A DNA stretch of 64,000 nucleotides from Lachnospiraceae bacterium. GTDB taxonomy: Bacteria > Bacillota > Clostridia > Lachnospirales > Lachnospiraceae. The DNA lies in the NCBI GenBank assembly GCA_910575605.1, contig CAJTEW010000004.1:124001-188000 (forward strand), in the 5' to 3' direction. The number at the start of each line of letters is the position of its first letter. The stretch's first letter is position 1. Of the stretch, positions 15,333 through 24,489 are shown in pieces. The position numbers and the translations under genes are program-made. A model generated the notes under the pieces. That model made no database searches, was not told the DNA's origin, and saw only the letters and a program-made list of their open reading frames with translations.

Positions 15333-17708
15333 ATGGACATAAAGGAGCCGGTAATCCGGATATCTGTGCGCAGTCTTGTGGAGTTTATTCTGCGCTCAGG
15401 AGATATAGACAACAGAATTGGAGGGGCGGACAAGGATGCGATGCAGCTTGGAAGCAGAATACACAGGAAGATACAGCGTAGGATGGGGGCAGATTACCGG
15501 GCAGAGGTTCCGCTAAAGTATGAGATTCCATGCAGAGGGTATGTGATGCTTCTTGAGGGGCGTGCAGACGGAATTATTGAGACAGAGAAGGGGACTGTAA
15601 TAGATGAAATAAAGGGGGTTTTTAAGGAGCTTCATGCTTTGGAGAAACCAGTGGAGGTTCATCTTGCACAGGCAAGATGCTATGCTTATATGTATGCGTC
15701 CCAGCACGAGCTTGATGAAATCGGGGTTCAGATGACCTACTGCAATATGGAGAATGAAGATATTAAAAGATTTCAGAATGTATATTCCTTTGAAGAGCTT
15801 GGGGCATGGTTTGAAGAGCTTGTGGGAAGATACGAAAAGTGGGCGAGATATCAGATTCAGTGGAAGGAAAAAAGAAACCTTTCTATAAAGGCAGTAGAAT
15901 TTCCTTTTACCTACAGGGAGGGACAGAAGAACCTGGTGTTTTCCGTGTATCGGACGATTCTTAGAAAGAAAAGGCTGTTTATACAGGCTCCTACAGGAGT
16001 GGGAAAAACTATTGCCACCCTGTTCCCGGCAGTAAAGGCAGTTGGAGAGGGACTGGGGGAAAAGATCTTTTATCTGACTGCAAAGACAATAACACGTACA
16101 GCGGCATTGCATGCTTTTGACAAACTTAAGGAGCAGGCTCTGCGTATGAAGGTGATTGTCCTGACTGCAAAGGAAAAGATCTGCTTCTGTGAGGAGACAA
16201 ACTGCAGCCCAGATTACTGCCCTTATGCGAAGGGTCATTATGACAGGGTGAACGATGCCGTATATGAGCTTCTTACAACCTCTGATGAAATGAGCCGGGA
16301 GATTTTAGAGGCACAGGCAGAAAAATGGAAGGTCTGCCCCCATGAGATGAGTCTGGATGTATCCACATGGGTAGATGCAGTTATCTGTGATTATAATTAT
16401 GTGTTTGACCCCACTGCTCATCTGCGCAGGTTTTTTGGAGAGGGTATAAAGGGGGAGTATCTGTTTTTGATTGACGAGGCCCATAACCTGGTGGAGAGGG
16501 GACGGGAGATGTACAGCGCACACATTTACAAAGAAGATGTGCTGAAGGTCAAAAGGCTTGTAAAAGGGGTGGATGGAAAGCTTGCGAAGGAACTTCAGGA
16601 TTGTAACCAAGGACTTCTTATGCTTAAAAGAGAATGTGAAGGGTGTCAGGTGCTTAACAGTGTATCGCACATCTATCTGAAGCTTCTTAGGATTATGGCG
16701 GAGATGGAACGCTTCTTAGAGGAATGTAAAAAGGAGGAGCTTAAAAAGGAAGTGCTGGAATTCTATTTTAATGTGCGTATGTTTATCGCGATTCATGAAT
16801 GCCTGGATGAAAACTATGTGATTTATTCTGAGCTTGAAGGAAACGGGCATTTTAGGCTTCGGCTGTTCTGCGTGAACCCGGCAGCAAATCTTAAGAAATT
16901 TCTGGATAAGGGAAACAGCACAGTCTTTTTTTCGGCAACACTGCTTCCGATTCATTATTATAAAAAACTTTTAAGTACAGAGACAAAGGATTATGCAATT
17001 TATGCGGAATCTCCTTTTGATGCAGGAAAAAGGCTTATTCTTACGGGAAATGATGTAAGTACAAAATATACAAGGCGGGGAGAGGAGATGTACAATCGGT
17101 ATGCACAATACCTTCTGGCAGCAACAGAGGCAAAGACCGGAAATTATATTGCTTTTTTCCCTTCCTATCATTTTATGGAGGAGGTTTATAAGGCATTTGT
17201 ACTGCTTCTTTCTAAGGAATCAGATACGGAAAAACCAAGAGAGATTGAGTATGTGATGCAGTCCCAGTACATGTCTGAGGAGTCAAGGGAGATATTTCTG
17301 GAAAATTTTGAAGAGACAAGGGAGCACAGCTTTATAGGCTTCTGTGTGATGGGAGGAATTTTTTCAGAGGGTATTGATCTGACAGCAGATAAGCTTATCG
17401 GCGCTATGATTGCAGGTACGGGACTGCCGCAGGTATGTAAGGAACGGGAGCTTCTCAAGGGATATTTTGATTCCCAGGGACTTCCTGGTTTTGACTATGC
17501 GTACTTGTATCCGGGAATGAATAAGGTGCTCCAATCAGCAGGAAGAGTTATCCGCACGGAGGACGATAGGGGTGTGGTGCTTCTTTTAGATGACAGATTC
17601 AGGGAAGCAAGAGTACGGGAGATATTTCCAAGGGAATGGGAAAATAATTCTTTTTGCAGCATAAAGAATGTAACGGAAAAGATAAGAACATTCTGGGAAG
17701 AAAAATAG
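15333..17708 (+). CDS. Cas4-like nuclease fused to an XPD/DinG-type Fe-S DNA helicase
   Basis: A 791-aa protein. Residues 1-180 carry PD-(D/E)XK nuclease features: GSRIH (His44), EGRADG (Asp79), IDEIKG (Glu92, Lys94) and a QxxxY-like QARCY. Residues about 195-790 are a superfamily 2 Rad3/XPD helicase: Walker A APTGVGKT at 219-226, four cysteines at 284, 286, 291 and 296 positioned as a [4Fe-4S] cluster, LIDEAHNL as Walker B, VFFSATL, and QSAGRVIRTEDDRG as motif VI. It should unwind DNA 5' to 3' and could cut it. It starts 61 bases after the radical SAM partner gene, with a TATAAT element at 15293-15298, so it may share the transcript or have its own promoter. Confidence 0.88.
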   Translation: MDIKEPVIRISVRSLVEFILRSGDIDNRIGGADKDAMQLGSRIHRKIQRRMGADYRAEVPLKYEIPCRGYVMLLEGRADGIIETEKGTVIDEIKGVFKELHALEKPVEVHLAQARCYAYMYASQHELDEIGVQMTYCNMENEDIKRFQNVYSFEELGAWFEELVGRYEKWARYQIQWKEKRNLSIKAVEFPFTYREGQKNLVFSVYRTILRKKRLFIQAPTGVGKTIATLFPAVKAVGEGLGEKIFYLTAKTITRTAALHAFDKLKEQALRMKVIVLTAKEKICFCEETNCSPDYCPYAKGHYDRVNDAVYELLTTSDEMSREILEAQAEKWKVCPHEMSLDVSTWVDAVICDYNYVFDPTAHLRRFFGEGIKGEYLFLIDEAHNLVERGREMYSAHIYKEDVLKVKRLVKGVDGKLAKELQDCNQGLLMLKRECEGCQVLNSVSHIYLKLLRIMAEMERFLEECKKEELKKEVLEFYFNVRMFIAIHECLDENYVIYSELEGNGHFRLRLFCVNPAANLKKFLDKGNSTVFFSATLLPIHYYKKLLSTETKDYAIYAESPFDAGKRLILTGNDVSTKYTRRGEEMYNRYAQYLLAATEAKTGNYIAFFPSYHFMEEVYKAFVLLLSKESDTEKPREIEYVMQSQYMSEESREIFLENFEETREHSFIGFCVMGGIFSEGIDLTADKLIGAMIAGTGLPQVCKERELLKGYFDSQGLPGFDYAYLYPGMNKVLQSAGRVIRTEDDRGVVLLLDDRFREARVREIFPREWENNSFCSIKNVTEKIRTFWEEK

Positions 17709-17718
17709 TCAAAAAAGA

Positions 17719-17779
17719 GCTCCCATGCGGAGCGAAGCTCTGGCTGTTCCAAAACAGCAGCTTTCGCCGGCATGGGAGC
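17719..17779 (-). terminator. Terminator of the GntR-ABC operon (reads leftward)
   Basis: GCTCCCATGC (17719-17728) pairs with GCATGGGAGC (17770-17779), with an inner GAAGCT/AGCTTTC stem. On the minus strand the hairpin is followed by a T6 run, so it ends the permease transcript; it probably also blocks the convergent helicase transcript. Confidence 0.7.
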
Positions 17780-17813
17780 AAATACTGTTCACATAGTAAT
17801 AAAAATTTATATG

Positions 17814-18641
17814 TCAGTCCAGATTAACCTTTTTCTTCATAATCCAGTAAATGACAAGATATAAGACTGCAGTCTGTATGAAAGAGAAGATTCCATTCAT
17901 TATAAGAGAATCTTTTAAATATTTTATAGAGTCGACAGCAGTCGAAAGATTCATAGAGGCTCCTAAAAGGCCGGTATATGCCGTGATAATCAGTGCGGCA
18001 ACGGAGACTGTGGTGTTTATTACAAAGTAGGCGGCAATCGCGCCAAGTATCTTATGTCCGGATATGAGCTGGCCTATTGTAATTGCCGAATAGAACAATA
18101 TGACGTTTGTGGCTGTTCCTATAAGGCATACGACAATATAAAGGAGAAGGAACCCAAGGAAGGAGCCGGAAGGACGGCTTCCTGTAAAGCCAAGCTTTTC
18201 CATGATTTCAGCCTTGTTTTCCGAGACAAAGCTGATTACATATGGAGTTGCAGCAACAATAAATAGAGCAATATGCAAGGAAATCATATTGATGATTCCC
18301 CAGATGCTTCCGGATATGGTTTTAGATAAGAGATGCTGTCCGCTTGTGACCGGAAGAGTATGGGATAAGTAGCCTTCACTGGAAAAAAGATTTTTGTAAA
18401 AACGTATGGCTATTACCAGATGAGTGGCAAAAGCCATCATACTGATAAGTATAGTAAACAGCGTAAAAAACAGAACAAGAGGGAGAAAGTATTTCTGGCT
18501 ATTAAAATCCACACCTTCTGCAAACAAGCGTCCGGTTAAAAACACACGGATTAAGACACAGGCAGAAAGCATAAAAACATGAATGATAATCAGGTAGCGG
18601 TTCATAGCTTTTAAGTCATATTTTATAAGTTTTCTTAACAT
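17814..18641 (-). CDS. ABC-2-type transporter permease
   Basis: A 275-aa protein with six predicted membrane helices starting MLRKLIKYDLKAMNRYLIII. The loop FSSEGYLSHTLPVTSGQHLL is common in permeases encoded beside YtrA-type regulators. It overlaps the upstream ATPase gene by a few bases, so the two are coupled and form one transporter. Substrate unknown; related systems respond to cell-wall antibiotics. Confidence 0.82.
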   Translation of the reverse strand: MLRKLIKYDLKAMNRYLIIIHVFMLSACVLIRVFLTGRLFAEGVDFNSQKYFLPLVLFFTLFTILISMMAFATHLVIAIRFYKNLFSSEGYLSHTLPVTSGQHLLSKTISGSIWGIINMISLHIALFIVAATPYVISFVSENKAEIMEKLGFTGSRPSGSFLGFLLLYIVVCLIGTATNVILFYSAITIGQLISGHKILGAIAAYFVINTTVSVAALIITAYTGLLGASMNLSTAVDSIKYLKDSLIMNGIFSFIQTAVLYLVIYWIMKKKVNLD

Positions 18642-19339
18642 CTGTATACCTCCCGGAACAGTACATCTACAGATTTTCTTTGCTCCATGCGTATCTCATC
18701 TACTGTGGCATTTAAAACAGTGCGGCCGTTCTGAAGGAAAATAACACGGTCAAGCACATTTTCAATATCCTGAATCAGGTGTGTGGATAAGAGTATGGTA
18801 GCATTTTCGTTGTAGTTCATAAGAATTGTGCGTAAAATATATTCTCTTGCAGCAGAGTCAACGCCGCCGATGGGCTCATCTAAAATGTAGAGCATGGCAT
18901 CACGGCTCATGACAAGTATCAACTGTACCTTTTCCTTTGCACCCTTTGATAAGGTCTTAAGCCGTGCATTTGTATCAATATCCAGATCCTTAAGCATCTT
19001 TAAGGCACGGTCAGGCCGGAAGTCATGATAAAAGTCTGTAAAATAGGTAATGGCATCTGCTACCTTCATAGAAGGGGAAAGATATGTCTGCTCAGGGAGA
19101 TAAGAGACAATTTTTTTCGTCTCTATGCCCGGAGGCATACCGTCTATGAGGACAGTTCCGCCGGTAGGAATCAGCAGTCCATTAATAAGCTTAATCAGGG
19201 TGCTTTTCCCGCTTCCGTTGGGTCCTAAAAGGCCCACAATCTGCCCGCGCTCCAAGGAAAGGTTTAAATTGTCCACGGCATATAGGGCATTTGCGTATCT
19301 TTTGGAAAGTCCTTTACATTCTAAGATAATGGGATTCAT
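18635..19339 (-). CDS. ABC transporter ATP-binding protein (Ytr/Bcr type)
   Basis: A 234-aa nucleotide-binding domain: Walker A GPNGSGKST at about 39-47, Q-loop YLPEQTYLSP, signature-like LSKGAKEKVQ (degenerate LSGGQ), Walker B MLYILDEPIGGVDS and LLSTHLIQD. It energises the permease encoded just downstream. It starts 2 bases after the GntR stop, in a tight three-gene operon GntR-ATPase-permease. Replacement of LSGGQ by LSKGA is common in this family. Confidence 0.9.
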   Translation of the reverse strand: MNPIILECKGLSKRYANALYAVDNLNLSLERGQIVGLLGPNGSGKSTLIKLINGLLIPTGGTVLIDGMPPGIETKKIVSYLPEQTYLSPSMKVADAITYFTDFYHDFRPDRALKMLKDLDIDTNARLKTLSKGAKEKVQLILVMSRDAMLYILDEPIGGVDSAAREYILRTILMNYNENATILLSTHLIQDIENVLDRVIFLQNGRTVLNATVDEIRMEQRKSVDVLFREVYRC

Positions 19340-19341
19340 AA

Positions 19342-19710
19342 TTAGGCCTCCTCCTTTAAGGCTTCCTGAATTAAAGAAAAAATCTCTTCCTTTTTAAAGC
19401 CAAGCTGCTTCATAGTTTCAAGAAATTGTCTGATATGCTGCATGGCAAGTCCGGCTTTTAGTTGATTCAACATTGTCTCATCCTCCGTAATATAGCGTCC
19501 GCTTGTGCGCTTTGAATATACCAGTCCGTCTCGTTCAAGCTCGGAGAGAGCCTTTTGCATGGTATTGGGATTCACTGCGGCATCAAGAGCGAGCTCCCTG
19601 ACGGAGGGCAGTTTATCCCCGGGCTTATACGTGCCGGCAACAATATCCTGCCGGATGCGTTCCATAAGCTGCAGATAAATGGGGCGGTTATTATCTAAGT
19701 CCCACGGCAT
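19342..19710 (-). CDS. GntR-family regulator, YtrA subfamily
   Basis: A 122-aa protein with the GntR winged helix (PIYLQLMERIRQDIVAGTYK, then PGDKLPSVRELALDAAVNPN and SELERDGLVYSKRTSGRYIT) and a short helical tail of about 45 residues, the hallmark of YtrA-type repressors. It heads an ABC transporter operon, which such regulators repress until cell-wall-active compounds are present. A sigma-A promoter lies 27 bases upstream. Confidence 0.9.
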   Translation of the reverse strand: MPWDLDNNRPIYLQLMERIRQDIVAGTYKPGDKLPSVRELALDAAVNPNTMQKALSELERDGLVYSKRTSGRYITEDETMLNQLKAGLAMQHIRQFLETMKQLGFKKEEIFSLIQEALKEEA

Positions 19711-19736
19711 AAATGCACTTCCTTTCTATAAATTCT

Positions 19737-19765
19737 ATAGTAACATTGTAGAAGGTTCCTGTCAA
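19737..19765 (-). promoter_or_regulatory. Promoter of the GntR-ABC operon
   Basis: Read on the minus strand: TTGACA (19765-19760), 17-bp spacer, TACTAT (19742-19737). The following CTATAGAATTTATAG is an imperfect dyad over the start of transcription and may be the GntR operator. Confidence 0.7.
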
Positions 19766-20027
19766 TAATATTGTACTATCTAAATAATACAATAATACAT
19801 AAATGTATTTCTGTCAATACTGAAAAAAACAGAATAATGATATATTTTAACTACAAAGTATAAAATCAGGCTGTAAAAATAACGAAAAACAAGGGATGCA
19901 ACCTGAAGTTTACATGTGTAAAAAGAAAAGCAACATGAATTATCTAGATTTTACAAGGTAGATTGTGTACGATATAGAATACCCAAAGGCGCGCGGGGGA
20001 ATATTTTTAGGAAGAAAGGTGAAGGAT
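19766..20027. other. Divergent AT-rich intergenic region
   Basis: The region holds upstream sequences of the leftward GntR operon and the rightward XRE gene. A GC-rich patch (GGCGCGCGGGGG at about 19988-19999) precedes the XRE ribosome binding site. No gene or clear second promoter was recognised. Confidence 0.4.
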
Positions 20028-20915
20028 ATGAGCTTATTTGGAGAGAATCTGCAGTTTTATAGAAAGAGAGAGAATATGACGCAGGAGCAGCTTGCAGAAA
20101 GGCTGGAGGTTTCCAGACAGACAGTTTCAAAATGGGAGGCAGGAAGCAGCTTTGCAGAGATGGAGAAAATCCTTCAGCTCTGTGATTTGTTTTCCTGTGA
20201 TATGGACACACTGCTAAGAAGTGACGCCAGTGTACTGGCGGCAGGGGACGACACGGTGCACAGGGAGCATATGAGAAGGTTTAGAAAAGGCGTTGTGGCC
20301 GCAGTGGTGATACTTATTTTGGCATGTGCTGTTTATGAGCTTGGCATTGGCTTTATGATAAATGAGGTGTTTCTTGATACAATATTCTGGGTGATGATAA
20401 CTGTTGGGACTTTGATTCTTATTGCGTACGGAATGCAGGATGAAAGCTATAAGAAGAAGCATCCGGTTATTCAGGATTTCTACACAGAGGAGGAAAAGGA
20501 GCAGTTTGAAAAAAAGTTTCCGGTGTATATTACAACAGCGGTGGGAATTATTTTGGTAGGCATGCTTGTCTTTGGGATGAATGTGGAATATCTGCCTCTT
20601 GGAAAAGGCATGACGGAGGATTTCTATTATGGACTTTTTATGATATGTGTGGCTCTAGCAGTGGGAATCTTTGTCTACAGCGGATTAAAAAAAGATGAGT
20701 ATGATGTAGAGAAGTATAATAAAAGTAATTCTGCGGATTCAGAAAAGAAAAATAATATAGTTTCCGTATGGTGTGGGTGTATTATGCTTGTAGCAGTCAT
20801 TGTATTTCTTGTGGCAGGACTTGTATTTAATCTATGGGAAATCTGCTGGATTGCATTTGTTATCGGAGGACTTCTGTGCGGTATCGTATCACTTATATTG
20901 AAGAGGGAAAAATAG
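20028..20915 (+). CDS. XRE-family regulator with C-terminal membrane domain
   Basis: The 295-aa protein begins MSLFGENLQFYRKRENMTQE and has a helix-turn-helix to about residue 60 (QLAERLEVSRQTVSKWEAGS). Four or more hydrophobic helices follow (about 90-115, 118-140, 175-200, 210-230, 255-290). Membrane-tethered HTH proteins of this layout are frequent in Lachnospiraceae; their signals are unknown. The ATG at 20028 follows GGTGAAGG, and upstream in-frame starts lack a ribosome binding site. It stands alone between the GntR operon and endonuclease IV. Confidence 0.8.
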   Translation: MSLFGENLQFYRKRENMTQEQLAERLEVSRQTVSKWEAGSSFAEMEKILQLCDLFSCDMDTLLRSDASVLAAGDDTVHREHMRRFRKGVVAAVVILILACAVYELGIGFMINEVFLDTIFWVMITVGTLILIAYGMQDESYKKKHPVIQDFYTEEEKEQFEKKFPVYITTAVGIILVGMLVFGMNVEYLPLGKGMTEDFYYGLFMICVALAVGIFVYSGLKKDEYDVEKYNKSNSADSEKKNNIVSVWCGCIMLVAVIVFLVAGLVFNLWEICWIAFVIGGLLCGIVSLILKREK

Positions 20916-20933
20916 TTGGTTATGCTTGATAAA

Positions 20934-20960
20934 GGGGCTGTTGAATATAACAACAGCCTC
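20934..20960. terminator. Candidate bidirectional terminator hairpin
   Basis: GGGGCTGTTG (20934-20943) pairs with CAACAGCCTC (20951-20960) over a 7-base loop, between convergent genes. T runs are weak on both sides. Confidence 0.5.
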
Positions 20961-20985
20961 ATATCATATATATTTAAGAGAGGAG

Positions 20986-21891
20986 CTACTCATTTTCCTG
21001 GATGATTTTTTCCTGTACGTCTGAATCAAACTGGTTTTTGCGCAGCATTTCGATTTCATATTTATAGGGCGCGTAAGAAACCTTTTCCTTTGCAGGAGAT
21101 GCCACATAAGGGGTTTCAAGTATCTTTGGAACCTGCTCAAAATCAGGATGATGAACGATATAGGACAGTGCATTAAAGCCGATTTCACCGAAACCTAAGT
21201 TTGCGTGGCGGTCTTTTTTGGCACCCCGTATATTCTTGCTGTCATTGATGTGGAATACTGCTATCTGGTCTTTCCCAAGAAGCCTGTCAAACTGGTCTAT
21301 TACTCCGTCAAAATTATGAACAATATCATATCCGCTGTCATGGGTATGGCAGGTGTCAAAACATACCCGAAGCTTGTCATTATGTGTGACACCGTCATAA
21401 ATACATGCCAGCTCTTCGAAGGAGCGGCCGATTTCAGAGCCCTTTCCGGCCATAGTCTCAAGAGCTATATAAAGATTCATATCAGGAGTTATAACCTCGT
21501 TTAAGCCTTTTATAATCTGGCTGATTCCGGCCTGAGCACCTGCGCCTACATGGGCGCCGGGATGAAGGATGAGGATATGGCTTCTTAAGGCCTCACTTCT
21601 TGAAACCTCCAGAGTTAGGAAATCTACTGCAAGCTTAAAAGTCTCTGGCTTTACAGTGTTTCCAAGGTTGATGATGTAGGGGGCATGTACAACAATATCA
21701 TCAATTCCGTTCATCTTCATATATTCCCAGGCAGGAGTGATATTTAGTTCGCTTATGTCTTTTCGTCTTGTGTTCTGCGGAGCTCCGGTATAGCACATAA
21801 AAGTGTTGGCACCATAGGAGCGGGCCTCCTTTGCGGAGCCAAGAAGCATGTCTTTACCACTCATGCCTACGTGTGAGCCGATTTTCAACAT
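20986..21891 (-). CDS. nfo: Endonuclease IV (AP endonuclease)
   Basis: A 301-aa AP-endonuclease-2 TIM barrel: [15 protein letters not shown] at the start, [50 protein letters not shown] and [24 protein letters not shown]. These contain the His, Glu and Asp ligands of the three zinc ions. It cuts DNA 5' to abasic sites in base-excision repair. It lies 12 bases after the flavin reductase-rubredoxin gene on the same strand, so repair and oxygen/peroxide defence are probably co-expressed. Confidence 0.95.
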   Translation of the reverse strand: MLKIGSHVGMSGKDMLLGSAKEARSYGANTFMCYTGAPQNTRRKDISELNITPAWEYMKMNGIDDIVVHAPYIINLGNTVKPETFKLAVDFLTLEVSRSEALRSHILILHPGAHVGAGAQAGISQIIKGLNEVITPDMNLYIALETMAGKGSEIGRSFEELACIYDGVTHNDKLRVCFDTCHTHDSGYDIVHNFDGVIDQFDRLLGKDQIAVFHINDSKNIRGAKKDRHANLGFGEIGFNALSYIVHHPDFEQVPKILETPYVASPAKEKVSYAPYKYEIEMLRKNQFDSDVQEKIIQENE

Positions 21892-21903
21892 GAAAGCCCT
21901 CCT

Positions 21904-22551
21904 TTACTCTTTGACGAATCTACTTTTTGGCTGTCTGCATACCGGACAGACATAGGTATCAGGAAGTTCCTCAAAGGGGATATCACCGTCATATTCATAG
22001 CGGCAGACACCGCATACCCATTTTTCTGATCTTCGGGAAGAAGCGACTTCCTCCTCCGGGATATAGGTGGGTGCATTTTTCGGACTTTTACCTTTTACTA
22101 CATTATGGTAGTAAGCATAGGTCATAGCAGGTCCATTCCCTACTGTATCGCCGTCAATGGCTTCTCCTAAAAATATAGTATGGGTGGAGGTTTCAAGCTT
22201 TCCGGTAACTTTGCAGACAATATACCCGCAGCAGTCATTGAGAACGGCCAGCTCCTCCTTTACCTGATAGCTTACATCTGTAAATTTATCTGCGTCCTTT
22301 CCAGACTGAAAGCCAAAGGTTCCGATAATTCCCGGGTCCGTGCTTTCAGAAAGAATGGACACTGCGAATCTGCCGCTTTTTTCAATGCAGGAGTTGGTGT
22401 AATTGTCATGATTAATACTTATGGCAATAGATGCAGGAGAAGAGGTAATCTGCATGGCGCTGTTAGCGACACAGCCGGTATGCCTTGGTCCGTCTAAGGT
22501 AGATATTACGTAAACTCCGTAGGATAAATTGCGAAATACACTTCTATTCAT
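21904..22551 (-). CDS. Flavin reductase-rubredoxin fusion (high-molecular-weight rubredoxin)
   Basis: The 215-aa protein has an N-terminal FMN-binding flavin-reductase domain ([20 protein letters not shown], then [20 protein letters not shown]) and a C-terminal rubredoxin at about 165-215 with paired CGVC and CPVC iron ligands. Such fusions (Hrb in Moorella) pass electrons from NAD(P)H to flavodiiron proteins that reduce oxygen or nitric oxide. No flavodiiron gene lies in this window. It heads an operon with endonuclease IV, and an AT-rich palindrome stands upstream. Confidence 0.9.
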   Translation of the reverse strand: MNRSVFRNLSYGVYVISTLDGPRHTGCVANSAMQITSSPASIAISINHDNYTNSCIEKSGRFAVSILSESTDPGIIGTFGFQSGKDADKFTDVSYQVKEELAVLNDCCGYIVCKVTGKLETSTHTIFLGEAIDGDTVGNGPAMTYAYYHNVVKGKSPKNAPTYIPEEEVASSRRSEKWVCGVCRYEYDGDIPFEELPDTYVCPVCRQPKSRFVKE

Positions 22552-22578
22552 GAGTGCCTCCTTTGTAAATAATAATAG

Positions 22579-22593
22579 TAATAATTATTAATA
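22579..22593. promoter_or_regulatory. AT-rich palindrome upstream of the rubredoxin fusion, possible PerR/Fur-like box
   Basis: TAATAATTATTA (22579-22590) is a perfect palindrome. The 15 bases agree with most of the PerR box TTATAATNATTATAA. It lies 28 bases before the start codon of an oxygen-defence gene. The surroundings are very AT-rich, so support is weak. Confidence 0.3.
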
Positions 22594-22719
22594 TATTAAC
22601 ATGCATTTCCAAATTTTGCAATAAGAGTTTTAAGAATCAGTTGTTGAAGATATTTTCTTGTGGTAAAATACTTAAGATTAAGGGATTATAAACATATTAT
22701 GGACGAAAGGACGAGAAAT

Positions 22720-24486
22720 ATGAAAAGAATAGTTGATTTGATTGCAGAGGAGCTTTCTGAAGCTTTTGAGGGCGCAGGGTACGACAGGAGCCTGGCGCGC
22801 GTGACGTTATCGAACCGTCCGGATTTGTGTGAATATCAGTGCAATGGTGCAATGGCAGGGGCGAAGGCTTATAAAAAGGCACCCCTTATGATTGCAGAGG
22901 ATGTGGTAAAGAGGCTTTCCGGCAGTGAGTATATAGAGGATGTGCAGGCTGTAAAGCCGGGATTTATTAATATGAAGCTTCGTGCAGAAAGGATTGCTTC
23001 TTATCTTAATGAGATGAAGGATGATGAAAATCTCGGGGTAGAGAAGGCAGAGGAAGCTTTGACCATTGTGGTGGATTACGGTGGACCGAATGTGGCAAAG
23101 CCTCTCCATGTAGGGCATCTACGCTCTGCCATTATTGGAGAAAGCATAAAAAGGCTCATAAGGAAGATGGGGCATCAAGTGCTGGGAGATATCCATCTGG
23201 GAGACTGGGGATATCAGATGGGACTAATTATTACGGAGCTTAAGGTAAGACAGCCAGAGCTTCCGTATTTTGATGACACGTTTGAGGGGGAATATCCAGG
23301 GGAGGCTCCCTTTACTATCGGGGAGCTGGAGGAAATCTACCCAGCAGCAAGTGCAAAGGCAAAGGAGGACGAGGCATATCGTGAAGAGGCACTTCATGCC
23401 ACATATCTTCTTCAGAACGGCCACAGGGGATATACGGCAGTGTGGAGACATATTATGAATGTATCAGTTTCTGACCTTAAGAAAAATTATAAAAATCTCA
23501 ATGTGGAATTCGACTTGTGGAAGGGTGAGGCTGATGCCCAGGAGCTTATCCCGGATATGCTGGAACGGCTGAAAAAGGAAGGGTATGCCCACATGGATGA
23601 AGGGGCTCTTGTGATAGATGTGCAAAAAGAAAGTGACACGAAGGAGATTCCCCCTTGTATGATACAGAAATCAGACGGAGCATCCCTTTACGGGACAACA
23701 GACCTTGCTACACTGGTGCAAAGAGAAAGGGATTATAAACCGGATAAAATCATTTATGTAGTGGACAAGCGTCAGGAGCTGCATTTTGTACAGGTATTCC
23801 GGGCGGCGAAGAAGACGAAGATTGTACCAAAGGAGACAGAGCTTAAATTCCTTGGTTTCGGTACTATGAACGGAAAGGACGGAAAGCCTTTTAAGACAAG
23901 GGAAGGCGGTGTCATGCGCCTGGAAAACTTGATTGCTGAGATTGAGGAGGAGATGTATAAGAAAATTACAGATAACCGTACGGCAGGGGAAGAGGAGGCG
24001 AAGCAGACGGCAAAGATTGTGGGGCTCTCTGCCATTAAGTACGGTGATCTTTCCAATCAAGCATCAAAGGACTATGTGTTTGACGTTGAGCGTTTTACTT
24101 CTTTTGAGGGAAATACAGGACCGTATATTTTGTATACTATTGTAAGAATTAAGTCGATTTTAAATAAGTATACGGCAGGAGGAGAAACTCTTTCGGGGCT
24201 TACTATAAAGGGAGCTTTAGGGGAGAGTGAGAAGGCGCTGATGCTTGAGGCAGTCAAGTATAATGAGGTGCTAAAGACAGCATATGAAGAGCTTGCACCT
24301 CATAAAATCTGTGCATATATTTATGACCTGGCAAATGCATTTAACCGGTTTTACCATGAGACAAAGATTCTTACAGAGGAGGATGTAGGAAGGAAAAAGA
24401 GTTATCTTGCACTTCTGCTTCTTACGAAGGAGATTCTTTTGTCCTGCATTGATGTGCTTGGCTTTGAAGCGCCGGAGAGGATGTAA
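22720..24486 (+). CDS. argS: Arginyl-tRNA synthetase
   Basis: A 588-aa class I synthetase with an N-terminal Arg-tRNA-ligase add-1 domain and the HIGH-type motif in VDYGGPNVAKPLHVGHLRSA (HVGH), followed by HLGDWGYQMGLIITEL. The C-terminal DALR anticodon-binding domain covers about the last 120 residues (NTGPYILYTIVRIKSILNKY, ALLLLTKEILLSCIDVLG). It charges tRNA-Arg. ATG 22720, preceded by AAAGGACGAG, is preferred to ATG 22699 or to upstream in-frame starts. It is followed 3 bases later by an alanyl-tRNA editing gene. Confidence 0.95.
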   Translation: MKRIVDLIAEELSEAFEGAGYDRSLARVTLSNRPDLCEYQCNGAMAGAKAYKKAPLMIAEDVVKRLSGSEYIEDVQAVKPGFINMKLRAERIASYLNEMKDDENLGVEKAEEALTIVVDYGGPNVAKPLHVGHLRSAIIGESIKRLIRKMGHQVLGDIHLGDWGYQMGLIITELKVRQPELPYFDDTFEGEYPGEAPFTIGELEEIYPAASAKAKEDEAYREEALHATYLLQNGHRGYTAVWRHIMNVSVSDLKKNYKNLNVEFDLWKGEADAQELIPDMLERLKKEGYAHMDEGALVIDVQKESDTKEIPPCMIQKSDGASLYGTTDLATLVQRERDYKPDKIIYVVDKRQELHFVQVFRAAKKTKIVPKETELKFLGFGTMNGKDGKPFKTREGGVMRLENLIAEIEEEMYKKITDNRTAGEEEAKQTAKIVGLSAIKYGDLSNQASKDYVFDVERFTSFEGNTGPYILYTIVRIKSILNKYTAGGETLSGLTIKGALGESEKALMLEAVKYNEVLKTAYEELAPHKICAYIYDLANAFNRFYHETKILTEEDVGRKKSYLALLLLTKEILLSCIDVLGFEAPERM

Positions 24487-24489
24487 GGT

